DNA from: Actinomycetes bacterium
GTDB taxonomy: Bacteria > Actinomycetota > Acidimicrobiia > Acidimicrobiales > Ilumatobacteraceae
Length of the DNA stretch: 64,000 nucleotides
Assembly (NCBI GenBank): GCA_021414085.1
Contig: JAIOPC010000009.1
Span: 124,001-188,000, forward strand
Direction of reading: 5' to 3'
Numbering within the stretch: the stretch's first letter is position 1; every line of letters begins with the position of its first letter. Made by a program: the position numbers and the translations under genes. Positions 32,383 through 40,079 of the stretch are shown in pieces. The notes below the pieces were generated by a model. The model had not been told where the DNA came from. It did not search any database and saw nothing but the letters and a program-made list of their open reading frames with translations.

Positions 32383-32877
32383 ATGCAGCCCGACGAAGTG
32401 GTCGTGCCCTTTCTCGACCCAGAGAGCTCTGAGAACGCCGAGTCAGTAGCGCTTGAGTTGCGCGATCGGCTGCTGAAGGTCGAAGAGCAGGTGCTCGGCC
32501 AGTACAGCTCGACTGCCGCCTACGCCACACTGGCGCAACAGGGCACCGATCACGCCCGCGCCGAAGCCCGTGCCGATCACGAGCGCTTGCAAACCACGAT
32601 CATCGGGCTACTCGATCGTCTGCGAGCCGAGATGAACAGTCGCCTTGACGCGCTCGAGGCGCGGCCAACACAGGGTGGTGCATCACTCTCCACCGACGCG
32701 TCGGCACGTATCGCCGAACTAGAAGAGCGAACCAACGTGGTGATCACCGCGCTTCACGCCTATGGGCAGGAGAACGTTCGTCTCCGCCAGCAGGTCGAGG
32801 AGTTGCTCGCGCAGAAGATGCGCACAGACGGCTGGCTGGCCAGCAGCGGCAGCGCGTCAGAACTCGCTCTGCGCTGA
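32383..32877 (+). CDS. Coiled-coil protein at the edge of the pilus locus
   Basis: A 164-residue soluble protein, mostly helical coiled coil from about residue 20 (ALELRDRLLKVEEQVLG) through the C terminus (RLRQQVEELLAQKMRTDGW). No family was recognised. It diverges from pilA. ATG 32383 is used because its N terminus MQPDEVVVPFLDP looks natural; a GTG at 32356 in the same frame is possible. It resembles in style the longer coiled-coil protein at the other end of the locus (17481). Confidence 0.55.
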   Translation: MQPDEVVVPFLDPESSENAESVALELRDRLLKVEEQVLGQYSSTAAYATLAQQGTDHARAEARADHERLQTTIIGLLDRLRAEMNSRLDALEARPTQGGASLSTDASARIAELEERTNVVITALHAYGQENVRLRQQVEELLAQKMRTDGWLASSGSASELALR

Positions 32878-32898
32878 GCAGTCGTTGCCGTTGTCGCA

Positions 32899-32904
32899 TA
32901 CCGT
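32899..32904 (+). promoter_or_regulatory. -10 box of a leaderless promoter
   Basis: TACCGT, 6 bases before the GTG at 32911 of the methyltransferase. Confidence 0.45.
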
Positions 32905-32910
32905 GCAGGT

Positions 32911-34113
32911 GTGAGTTCACCTGCTGGAACTTTGTGGTTACTGCCCAACCGCGAGCGATCGCTCGTGCGACGTCATCCGTGGGTCTTCAGCGGCGCGATT
33001 GAGCGCGTGACCGGCACGCCGGAACCTGGCGAGACAGTGCTCGTGTGCACGGCGCAAGGGACCGCACTCGGCCTCGCGGCGTTTAGCCCGGCCTCGCAGA
33101 TCAGAGCGCGCATGTGGAACTTCGACGCCGAGCAGCCGATCACTGCCGAGCTCATCGCCGGTCGCATTGCGGCCGCGGCACAACGGCGCGAGCACGTGCT
33201 TGCCGGCGGCACAAACTCCGCCCGCCTTGTGTTCAGCGAGGCGGACGGCGTGCCCGGCCTCATCGCCGATCAGTACGGCGACACCGTCGTGTGCCAACTC
33301 ACCACTGCCGGTGCCGAGGCGTGGCGCGAAGTGATCGCCGACGCGTTGGCCGCACTGCCCGGCGTCGCCCGGGTGTACGAGCGCAGCGACGCTGATGTAC
33401 GCGAGCGCGAGGCGTTGGCACCCAACGTTGGCGTGCTGCGTGGCGACACGCCGCCGCCCAACTTGTTGGCACACGAGAACGGGCTGAAGTTCGCCGTTGA
33501 TGTCGAAGGAGGCCACAAGACGGGCTTCTATCTCGACCAACGCGACGGGCGAGCAGCCGTCGCGCAATGGGCGGGCGGGCGCAACGTGCTGAACGTGTTC
33601 AGCTACACGGGCGCGTTCAGCGTGATCGCGGCCAAGCACGGGGCGGCGAGCATCATGTCGATCGACTCTTCCGGCCCTGCCTTGGCAACCGCCAGCCGCA
33701 ACGCGCAGTTGAACTCCGTCGACATCGGCGAGGTTCTAGAGGCGGATGCGTTCACCGCGCTGCGCGGGCTTCGCGACCGTGCCCGGCACTTCGACCTGAT
33801 CTTGCTCGACCCGCCAAAGTTGGCCAACAACGCCAAGCAAGTCGAGAAAGCCACACGCGCCTACAAGGATCTCAACCTGCTGGCCATCAAGCTGCTGGCA
33901 CCCGGCGGCGTGCTGATGACATGGTCGTGCAGCGGTGCGGTGACGCCGGATCTCTTTCAGAAGGTGGTGGCAGGCGCTGCTCTCGACGCGGCGCGCATGT
34001 CGTCGAGCAGTGTGCGCATCATTGGTCGGCTGAGCCAGCCCATCGATCACCCGGTGCCGCTTGCGTTCCCTGAGGCCGAGTACCTCAAGGGCCTCATCCT
34101 GCAAGCTGACTAG
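32911..34113 (+). CDS. rlmI: 23S rRNA (cytosine-C5) methyltransferase, RlmI-like
   Basis: An S-adenosylmethionine-dependent RNA methyltransferase; E. coli RlmI makes m5C1962 in 23S rRNA. The 400-residue protein has an N-terminal PUA domain (residues 8-75, RERSLVRRHPWVFSGAI), a central EEHEE-like domain and a C-terminal Rossmann methyltransferase. The SAM site is VLNVFSYTGAFSVIAAKHGA, and the catalytic region reads DLILLDPPKLANN with a later TWSCSGAV (the family cysteine). The GTG start has a -10 box 6 bases before it. Confidence 0.85.
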   Translation: MSSPAGTLWLLPNRERSLVRRHPWVFSGAIERVTGTPEPGETVLVCTAQGTALGLAAFSPASQIRARMWNFDAEQPITAELIAGRIAAAAQRREHVLAGGTNSARLVFSEADGVPGLIADQYGDTVVCQLTTAGAEAWREVIADALAALPGVARVYERSDADVREREALAPNVGVLRGDTPPPNLLAHENGLKFAVDVEGGHKTGFYLDQRDGRAAVAQWAGGRNVLNVFSYTGAFSVIAAKHGAASIMSIDSSGPALATASRNAQLNSVDIGEVLEADAFTALRGLRDRARHFDLILLDPPKLANNAKQVEKATRAYKDLNLLAIKLLAPGGVLMTWSCSGAVTPDLFQKVVAGAALDAARMSSSSVRIIGRLSQPIDHPVPLAFPEAEYLKGLILQAD

Positions 34114-34128
34114 GCAAGCCCGCTAGGG

Positions 34129-34530
34129 CTACTCCTGCACCAACTCGATCAGCGTTCCGAAGCTGCCCTTCGGATGCACAAAGGCGACAGTCGTTCCGCG
34201 GCTTCCCGGTCGCGGCGCCTTGTCGATCGGTGTCGCTCCGGCAGCGATCATGCTGGCAAGCGCCTCGGCGCAATCGCGAACCCGGTAGCCGATGTGATGC
34301 AACCCCTCGCCGCGCTTCTCGATCGACTTCGCCACCGGGCTGTCGTCGCGCGTCGGGGTGAGTAGTTGCACGTAACTCTCCGCCACCTTCAGCAGCGCTT
34401 CCTCGACACCATCGTGATCGACGACCTCGCGATGCGCGACCTCAGCCCCGAACGCGCGGCGGTAGTAGTCGATGGCAGCTTCCAGATCGCGAACAGCGAT
34501 TGCGACGTGGTCGATCTCGGTCAGCAGCAT
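34129..34530 (-). CDS. mce: Methylmalonyl-CoA epimerase
   Basis: Interconverts (R)- and (S)-methylmalonyl-CoA and, in the ethylmalonyl-CoA pathway, also epimerises ethylmalonyl-CoA. It is a vicinal-oxygen-chelate (glyoxalase-like) fold of 133 residues, with metal ligands in LTEIDHVAIAV (histidine 7), a glutamine in SYVQLLTP, GLHHIGYRV and the terminal GTLIELVQE. It lies just downstream of ccr on the same strand. The stop-to-start gap is 19 bases from the ATG at 34530, or 10 bases if the alternative ATG at 34539 is used. The adjacency to ccr strongly supports an ethylmalonyl-CoA role. Confidence 0.9.
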   Translation of the reverse strand: MLLTEIDHVAIAVRDLEAAIDYYRRAFGAEVAHREVVDHDGVEEALLKVAESYVQLLTPTRDDSPVAKSIEKRGEGLHHIGYRVRDCAEALASMIAAGATPIDKAPRPGSRGTTVAFVHPKGSFGTLIELVQE

Positions 34531-34549
34531 GTGCCTCATCCCTTCCTGT

Positions 34550-35875
34550 TCACCGTCGGAACCAATTGAGCTGGTCGACAACTTTGGCGCGCAGCGCCGG
34601 GTCGGTGACGCCAAGGCCTTCGCTGGGTGCCAGCGCGAGCACGCCGATCTTGCCCTCGTGCGCGTTGTGGTGCACTTGGTACGCAGCCTCGCCGGTTTCG
34701 TCGAGTGGAAAAACGCGGCTGAGAACGGGATGGATCATCCCCTTGCTCACCAGCCGGTTGGCCTCCCACGCTTCGCGGTAGTTGGCGAAGTGCGAACCGA
34801 TCAGCCGCTTCGAGCGCATCCAGAAGAATCGATTGTCGAACTCCATCATGAACCCCGAAGTCGCGGCACATGTCACGACGGCTCCACCACGCTTGACCAC
34901 ATACATCGACGCTCCGAACGTCGAGCGCCCCGGGTGTTCGAACACAATGTCGGGGTCTTCGCCGCAAAGATCGCGGATGTCTTTGCCCAGTCGCCGCCAT
35001 TCGGTTTCGTCTTGCTCGTCGCCATTCCAGAACTGATAACCAGCCGCGCTGCGATCGATGATGTGCTGCACACCCATACGACGAAGGATCTCCGCCTTGT
35101 CCGGCGAGCTCACCATGCAAATCGGAATGCCGCCACCGTTCAGCACGTATTGCGTTGCGTAGGCACCGATGCCTCCGGTGGCACCCCAGATCAGCACGAC
35201 ATCGCCCTGCTTCATGCGCGCCGCGTTGCGACCGACCAGCATGCGGTAACTGGTGCTGTTGCACAGCGCGTTCACCGCGGCTTCTTCCCACGTGAGATGC
35301 GCCGGCTTGGGCATCAGCTGATTGGCCTTCACGATCGCGAGTTCGGCGAGGCCGCCGAAGTTGGTCTCGTAACCCCAAATGCGTTGGTTGGCTGCCATCA
35401 TCGAATCGTCGTGAGCGCTGTGGTCCTGGTCGTCGACGTGGTTGCAATGCACGGTGACGCGGTCGCCGGGTTTCCAGTTGCGTACCGCACTGCCGACTTG
35501 CAGCACTACGCCAGCGGCATCGCTGCCCACCACTTGGTATGGCTGGTCGTGTCGCTTGGCCCATTCGCTCTCGCGTGCCAGGCGCGCCAGCGGCCCGAAC
35601 GTGCTGACCGGTTCGAAGATGCTGGTCCACACTGTGTTGAAGTTGATGCTGCTCGCCATCACGGCCACATACACCTCATCGGGAGCAACTGCCGGCGTGG
35701 GCACATCACCGACGTGCAGGCTGCGACGCGGATCCTTGTCCTTGGTCGCGACGCCTTGCCACATCTCTTGCTCGGACTTCAGTACATGCACGCCCCGATA
35801 GCTGTCGGGGATCGCCAGCTTGGCAAACACCTCGGCGTTCGCGTTGGCCTGGATTGCGTCGAGGACGTGCTGCAT
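34550..35875 (-). CDS. ccr: Crotonyl-CoA carboxylase/reductase
   Basis: NADPH-dependent reductive carboxylation of crotonyl-CoA to ethylmalonyl-CoA, the key step of the ethylmalonyl-CoA pathway. The 441-residue protein belongs to the medium-chain dehydrogenase/reductase superfamily. Typical Ccr wording is present: SSINFNTVWTSIFEP near residue 75, RIWGYETNFGGLAELA, the Rossmann motif IWGATGGIGAYATQ and FFWMRSKRLIGSHFANYREA. The length matches Ccr rather than simple enoyl reductases (about 330). ATG 35875 has a reverse-strand TAATAT 6 bases upstream. Forms an operon with the epimerase. Confidence 0.93.
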   Translation of the reverse strand: MQHVLDAIQANANAEVFAKLAIPDSYRGVHVLKSEQEMWQGVATKDKDPRRSLHVGDVPTPAVAPDEVYVAVMASSINFNTVWTSIFEPVSTFGPLARLARESEWAKRHDQPYQVVGSDAAGVVLQVGSAVRNWKPGDRVTVHCNHVDDQDHSAHDDSMMAANQRIWGYETNFGGLAELAIVKANQLMPKPAHLTWEEAAVNALCNSTSYRMLVGRNAARMKQGDVVLIWGATGGIGAYATQYVLNGGGIPICMVSSPDKAEILRRMGVQHIIDRSAAGYQFWNGDEQDETEWRRLGKDIRDLCGEDPDIVFEHPGRSTFGASMYVVKRGGAVVTCAATSGFMMEFDNRFFWMRSKRLIGSHFANYREAWEANRLVSKGMIHPVLSRVFPLDETGEAAYQVHHNAHEGKIGVLALAPSEGLGVTDPALRAKVVDQLNWFRR

Positions 35876-35881
35876 CCGGTG

Positions 35882-35887
35882 ATATTA
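35882..35887 (-). promoter_or_regulatory. -10 box of a leaderless promoter
   Basis: Reverse-strand TAATAT, close to consensus, 6 bases before the ccr ATG at 35875. Confidence 0.55.
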
Positions 35888-35900
35888 CCGACGAGTAGCT

Positions 35901-36818
35901 TCAGCCAACGAGTTCGTCGAAAACGACAACGCGGGACTCGCGGTAGGCGAGGACACCCAGCGCGCTCACCACAACGACCATCGCAACTCCTTGCGCCAAC
36001 GAGATGCGCTCGTCGAGCACGATCCACGCCACGATCGAGGCACCGACGGGTTCGAGTTGAATCAACAACGACGTCACCGAAGCATCGACGCGCGGCTGCG
36101 CCCACGCCACCAATCCGTGACCGGTGAGGCCGGGACCGATGGCCAGCAGCGCAATCCACAACCAACCGGCACCGTGAACACGGCCAACGTCGCTGCGCAG
36201 CACCAGCACCATCGCCGACACGGTCAACGTGGCGATCACGCACACGCCAAACAGATAGCGCACAGTCTCGACGCGTGCGCGCACTCGCTTGGTCTGCAGC
36301 AGGTAGAGCGACCACAACAACAACGAGGCGACCGCCCACACGTAGCCGACCGGTTTGGTGCCAGCACCGTCGACAGATGGCGCAGTCAGTACTGCCACCA
36401 TCACACCCGTGATCGCGAGGACCGAGCACGCAACTTTCACGCGCGTGAGGTGCTCGCCCATGAACCGCACGGCGACTGGGAACGCGACGACTGGGGTGAG
36501 CGCGCCGATGATCAACGCCACGGCGATGCTCGTGTACTGCAACGTGATGAAGAAGACGCACAGGTTGAGGCCGAACAACACGCCCGAGATCGCGCTGTCT
36601 TTGAGCTCGCCCCAGGTCGGCCAGCGATGGGTGACCGCCGCGAAGATGCCGAGAACGCCGGTCGCGATCCACAAACGCCAGAACGACAAAACGACGCCTC
36701 CGACATGGGCGGACTTTCCGAGCACGCCACCGAACGACCAGAACACCGAAGCGGCAAGGACCGCAATGACACCAGCACCAGCACCAGCGCGGTTCGCAGA
36801 CTGTCGCTCGTCGATCAC
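35901..36818 (-). CDS. EamA/DMT-superfamily transporter
   Basis: A 305-residue membrane protein with about ten predicted helices in two EamA repeats, typical of drug/metabolite exporters. The first repeat starts VIAVLAASVFWSFGGVLGKSA; the second includes YVWAVASLLLWSLYLLQTKR and ends with LEPVGASIVAWIVLDERIS. The substrate is unknown. The GTG at 36818 overlaps the upstream MFS stop (GTGA), which fixes the start and indicates an operon. Confidence 0.85.
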   Translation of the reverse strand: MIDERQSANRAGAGAGVIAVLAASVFWSFGGVLGKSAHVGGVVLSFWRLWIATGVLGIFAAVTHRWPTWGELKDSAISGVLFGLNLCVFFITLQYTSIAVALIIGALTPVVAFPVAVRFMGEHLTRVKVACSVLAITGVMVAVLTAPSVDGAGTKPVGYVWAVASLLLWSLYLLQTKRVRARVETVRYLFGVCVIATLTVSAMVLVLRSDVGRVHGAGWLWIALLAIGPGLTGHGLVAWAQPRVDASVTSLLIQLEPVGASIVAWIVLDERISLAQGVAMVVVVSALGVLAYRESRVVVFDELVG

Positions 36819-38041
36819 TCGGCTACCAGTAACGCACGGGCACTGCGCTCGGCGCGCATTTCCGGCACGAGCACAAAGGAAGCAGCGAGCATCAGCCCGG
36901 CGGACATCAGTGCCACAGCTCCCAGCGGGATGTGCCCCAGAACAGCGAAGCCAGCGATCGGCGCCAACACCGCACGAATCCCGGTGAAGAAGGTGTGCAG
37001 ACCCATGTAGTCGGCGGTACGTCCCGCGGGCGCGAACTTGGTGACCCACAGGCTCCACATCAGGTCGCCACCCGCACTCCCAATACCCAACAACACCGAA
37101 CCGATAATCAGGCTGGTGTCACTGGTGCCGGTGAAGAAGGCGGCGACGTACAACGCGAACAGCACGTTGACGAGAATGCGCGACGCGAAGAAGCTCAACC
37201 GATCGAACACGTGGCCAAACAGCGGCATAGTGAGCAGACGCACGATCGATGGCACCACCACAGTCAGCACAACGATCTTGGCGGCGTCGGCGTTGATGCC
37301 GTAGCGGCTGTTGGCAAGGTATTCCACGCGCAGTGGCAGCAACATCAGGTTGCCGAATCCCATCAGCATCCATGCAGTCAGCGTGAGCCGCAGTCGCCGG
37401 TCCTCGCCCAGCAAGTGGAAGTGCGGCCAGGCTGTGTTGCGCACTCCGGCGATCTTCGCCAGCGGCTCGCTCGGAACCCGCAGGTTCAACCAGATCAAGA
37501 CTGCGCTTGCCGCGGCGCCAGCAAGAATCACTACCCACCAACGATCGGGCTCGGCGTTGAGGTACTCGCCCATCGCCAGCCCGGCAAGGGCCGACACCAG
37601 CACCTTCAGCGCAAGGCCCCAACCAACGCGTCGCCCCAGCTCTCGCGGTGGAAAGTTGCGCTCGTAACTGACCGTCATCAGCGGGTACATGCCGTTGACC
37701 ATTGCGATACCTACAACAGAGCCGACGACAAACAGCGGCAGCGCGCCCGTCGCCGCGGCCATGAAGCCAAGGGTGCCGATGAACGACAGCACGGCCAGCG
37801 GCACCATCACCGGTCGACCCCATCGACGAGCCCACGATGTAATCAAAGGCGTCGCGAGCAGACCTACACCATTCGCCGCGGCGACCACGCCCTTCACCAA
37901 ACCAGGAGCGTCGAAATGCTTCAGCGCGATGGTGACCAATACCGAGGTTTCCAGCGGAAGCAGCACTCCCAGGGGCACAGCTCGGGAGAGATCGGCAAGC
38001 TGAGCGCGGCGAACGACGGCGGGATCGTCGCTTGGCGCCAT
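36815..38041 (-). CDS. Major facilitator superfamily transporter
   Basis: A 408-residue protein with about twelve predicted membrane helices in two halves. The loop after the second helix contains TSWARRWGRPVMVPLAV, equivalent to the MFS motif A. The central cytoplasmic loop (EDRRLRLTLTAWMLM) separates the halves. The substrate is unknown. ATG 38041 has a purine-rich GAGAG about 9 bases upstream; an ATG at 38059 is an alternative. It diverges from the thiolase gene and overlaps the DMT transporter by 4 bases. Confidence 0.82.
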   Translation of the reverse strand: MAPSDDPAVVRRAQLADLSRAVPLGVLLPLETSVLVTIALKHFDAPGLVKGVVAAANGVGLLATPLITSWARRWGRPVMVPLAVLSFIGTLGFMAAATGALPLFVVGSVVGIAMVNGMYPLMTVSYERNFPPRELGRRVGWGLALKVLVSALAGLAMGEYLNAEPDRWWVVILAGAAASAVLIWLNLRVPSEPLAKIAGVRNTAWPHFHLLGEDRRLRLTLTAWMLMGFGNLMLLPLRVEYLANSRYGINADAAKIVVLTVVVPSIVRLLTMPLFGHVFDRLSFFASRILVNVLFALYVAAFFTGTSDTSLIIGSVLLGIGSAGGDLMWSLWVTKFAPAGRTADYMGLHTFFTGIRAVLAPIAGFAVLGHIPLGAVALMSAGLMLAASFVLVPEMRAERSARALLVAE

Positions 38042-38084
38042 GGCGCCATTCTCTCTCATTGCTGCGACGAAACCTCGACTCGCA

Positions 38085-38090
38085 TACGCT
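38085..38090 (+). promoter_or_regulatory. -10 box of a leaderless promoter
   Basis: TACGCT, 7 bases before the ATG at 38098 of the thiolase. Confidence 0.5.
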
Positions 38091-38097
38091 CAGCGCT

Positions 38098-39279
38098 ATG
38101 CCTGGTTCCTACATCGTCGCTGGTGCCCGTACTCCGATCGGCAAGTTGAGCGGCGCACTCGCTCCGTTTAGCGCTGCCCAACTTGGCGGGTTCGCCATTA
38201 TCGAAGCCCTGAAACGCGCGGGTGTCGCGCCTGATCAGGTCGATCACGTGATCATCGGCCAAGTGCTGACCGCTGGCCAGGGCCAGATGCCCGCGCGGCA
38301 AGCCGCCACCAAGGCCGGAATACCGCTGCGCGTGCCGGCGCTGAACGTCAACAAGGTGTGCCTCAGTGGATTGAACGCGATCTATCTCGCCGATCAGATG
38401 ATCAGCAGTGGCGACGCCGACATCGTGATCGCTGGCGGTATCGAGAGTATGACCAATGCTCCGTATCTCGCGCCCGGCGCACGTAGTGGTTTTCGCTACG
38501 GCAACGTGGAGTTGCAGGACGTCATCGTGACCGATGGTCTGTGGTGCTCGTTCGACGCGTGCCTGATGGGCCAGAGCACCGAGCGTTACTCCGCCGGGGG
38601 AATCACCCGCGAGCAGCAGGACGCGTTCGCGATGAAGAGCAACGAGCGCGCCGCCGAGGCGATCAAGTCGGGCCGGTTGGCCGACGAGATCGTGCCGGTC
38701 TCGATTCCACAACGCAAGGGTGAGCCCCTGTTGGTCGAGACCGACGAGGGCGTTCGTCCCGGTACCACGATGGAATCACTCGCCACCCTGAAGCCTGCCT
38801 TCGACAAGGCCGGCACCATCACAGCTGCCAATGCCTCACAGATCAGCGACGGCGGGTCGGCCGTGGTGATGATGAGCGAGAAGGCGCTGAACGCTTGCGG
38901 AGTGACCCCGCTTGGCCAGGTCGTCAGCTACGGCATGGTGGCCGGTCCCGACAACGTGTCGCTGTTGCAGCAACCCAGCAGCGCGATCATGGCCGCGCTC
39001 GCGCGGGCCGGCAAGAAGGTCGGCGACGTCAACCTGTTCGAAATCAACGAGGCTTTCGCCGCCGTCGCCATCGCCTCGATGGCCGACTTGGGTGTCAGCG
39101 ACGAGATCGTCAACGTCAACGGTGGCGCCATCGCGATCGGCCACCCGTTGGGGATGAGCGGCAACCGCGTGGCGCTGACTTTGCTGCACGAACTGCGCCG
39201 TCGCGGCGGGGGCTTGGGCGCCGCGGCCCTGTGCGGCGGCGGAGGCCAGGGCGACGCGTTGCTGGTTCGCACCGTCTGA
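38098..39279 (+). CDS. Acetyl-CoA acetyltransferase (thiolase II)
   Basis: Condenses two acetyl-CoA to acetoacetyl-CoA, or the reverse. The 393-residue protein has the acyl-accepting cysteine in NVNKVCLSGLNAI near residue 89, ESMTNAPYL, the NEAF motif INEAFAAVAIA, the histidine in NVNGGAIAIGHPLGMSG and the second cysteine in ALCGGGGQGDA. The wording matches biosynthetic thiolases (PhaA/AtoB type) more than long-chain FadA. ATG is fixed by the -10 box. It could supply the first step of the ethylmalonyl-CoA pathway together with the dehydrogenase at 22. Confidence 0.93.
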   Translation: MPGSYIVAGARTPIGKLSGALAPFSAAQLGGFAIIEALKRAGVAPDQVDHVIIGQVLTAGQGQMPARQAATKAGIPLRVPALNVNKVCLSGLNAIYLADQMISSGDADIVIAGGIESMTNAPYLAPGARSGFRYGNVELQDVIVTDGLWCSFDACLMGQSTERYSAGGITREQQDAFAMKSNERAAEAIKSGRLADEIVPVSIPQRKGEPLLVETDEGVRPGTTMESLATLKPAFDKAGTITAANASQISDGGSAVVMMSEKALNACGVTPLGQVVSYGMVAGPDNVSLLQQPSSAIMAALARAGKKVGDVNLFEINEAFAAVAIASMADLGVSDEIVNVNGGAIAIGHPLGMSGNRVALTLLHELRRRGGGLGAAALCGGGGQGDALLVRTV

Positions 39280-39305
39280 GCTGCACCTTTCAATTGTTAC
39301 GATGG

Positions 39306-39334
39306 TTGACACAATCGAGCCGTTGTTGTAATGT
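39306..39334 (+). promoter_or_regulatory. Sigma-70-type promoter for a small RNA
   Basis: TTGACA at 39306-39311, a perfect -35, is followed after 17 bases by TAATGT (39329-39334). Overlapping TGTAAT hexamers at 39327 and 39332 are alternative -10 boxes. No open reading frame follows, so the product is expected to be RNA beginning near 39341. Confidence 0.6.
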
Positions 39335-39341
39335 AATCGCA

Positions 39342-39466
39342 ACATACGCGTTGATTGATTGTGCCCCCCACAATCCACCAGCGTGAGCAAGGTCTGGGGT
39401 ACCACCTCTGGAGCTGGCCCGTCCGCCCGCTACCAGGTCCAGGAGTGGTACCCCAGTTGCTTTTTT
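39342..39466 (+). ncRNA. Candidate C-rich-loop small RNA (6C-like)
   Basis: A roughly 125-base untranslated transcript bounded by the promoter at 39306 and a strong terminator. The first hairpin pairs GATTGTG (39357-39363) with CACAATC (39369-39375), and its apex holds six consecutive C. The second, larger hairpin (39394-39456) has arms CTGGGGTACCAC and GTGGTACCCCAG, an inner imperfect stem, and a C-rich loop with three C clusters. Actinobacterial 6C RNAs are defined by two stem-loops with runs of about six C in the loops, so membership or a related class is likely but unverified. Confidence 0.55.
39394..39466 (+). terminator. Intrinsic terminator
   Basis: A perfect 12-bp outer stem (39394-39405 with 39445-39456) is followed by TTGC and six T (39461-39466). 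The T run is on the plus strand, so it terminates the small RNA and possibly thiolase read-through, not recR. Confidence 0.85.
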
Positions 39467-39471
39467 GCGAC

Positions 39472-40077
39472 TTAGGCAGAGAGTTCGCGCCGACCTTCGA
39501 GGGCCCGGCCGAGGGTCAACTCGTCGGCGTACTCCAGGTCGCCGCCCACCGGTAGGCCACTGGCGATGCGGGTGACCCGTACGCCGAACGGCTTCATCAT
39601 GCGGGCGATGTACATCGCGGTGACTTCGCCCTCGGTGTTCGGGTTGGTGCACAGGATCACTTCAGTAATCGATTCCGGCTCGATGCGGGCGAACAGCTCC
39701 TTCATCTTCAACTGCTCGGGGCCGATGCCGTCGAGAGGGCTCATTGCTCCGAGCAATACGTGATAGCGACCCTTGAACTCGCCGGTCTTCTCGATAGAGA
39801 CGATGTCGCGCGATTCCTCGACGACACACAGCACTGACGAGTCGCGCCGATCGTCGAGGCAGATCGGGCACAGCTCGCTGTCCGCAAAGTTGAAGCATTG
39901 CGAACAAAACCGCACGCGTGCCTTCGCGTCGGTAATCGCCGCCGCAAGTCGGGCAACGTCGTCGATTGGGATCTTCAACAAGTGAAATGCGATGCGCTGC
40001 GCCGACTTGGGACCGACGCCAGGAAGGCGGCCAAGCTCGTCGATCAGCGACTGGACGGGGGCGGTGTAGACGGCCAT
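39472..40077 (-). CDS. recR: Recombination mediator RecR
   Basis: Ring-forming DNA-binding protein of the RecFOR pathway. The 201-residue protein has the helix-hairpin-helix [20 protein letters not shown], the zinc finger with cysteines in [17 protein letters not shown], and the Toprim domain with [23 protein letters not shown] and [18 protein letters not shown] 40077 directly follows the dnaX stop; a GTG two codons earlier (40083) overlaps it. The dnaX-recR pairing is common. Confidence 0.95.
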   Translation of the reverse strand: MAVYTAPVQSLIDELGRLPGVGPKSAQRIAFHLLKIPIDDVARLAAAITDAKARVRFCSQCFNFADSELCPICLDDRRDSSVLCVVEESRDIVSIEKTGEFKGRYHVLLGAMSPLDGIGPEQLKMKELFARIEPESITEVILCTNPNTEGEVTAMYIARMMKPFGVRVTRIASGLPVGGDLEYADELTLGRALEGRRELSA

Positions 40078-40079
40078 CG

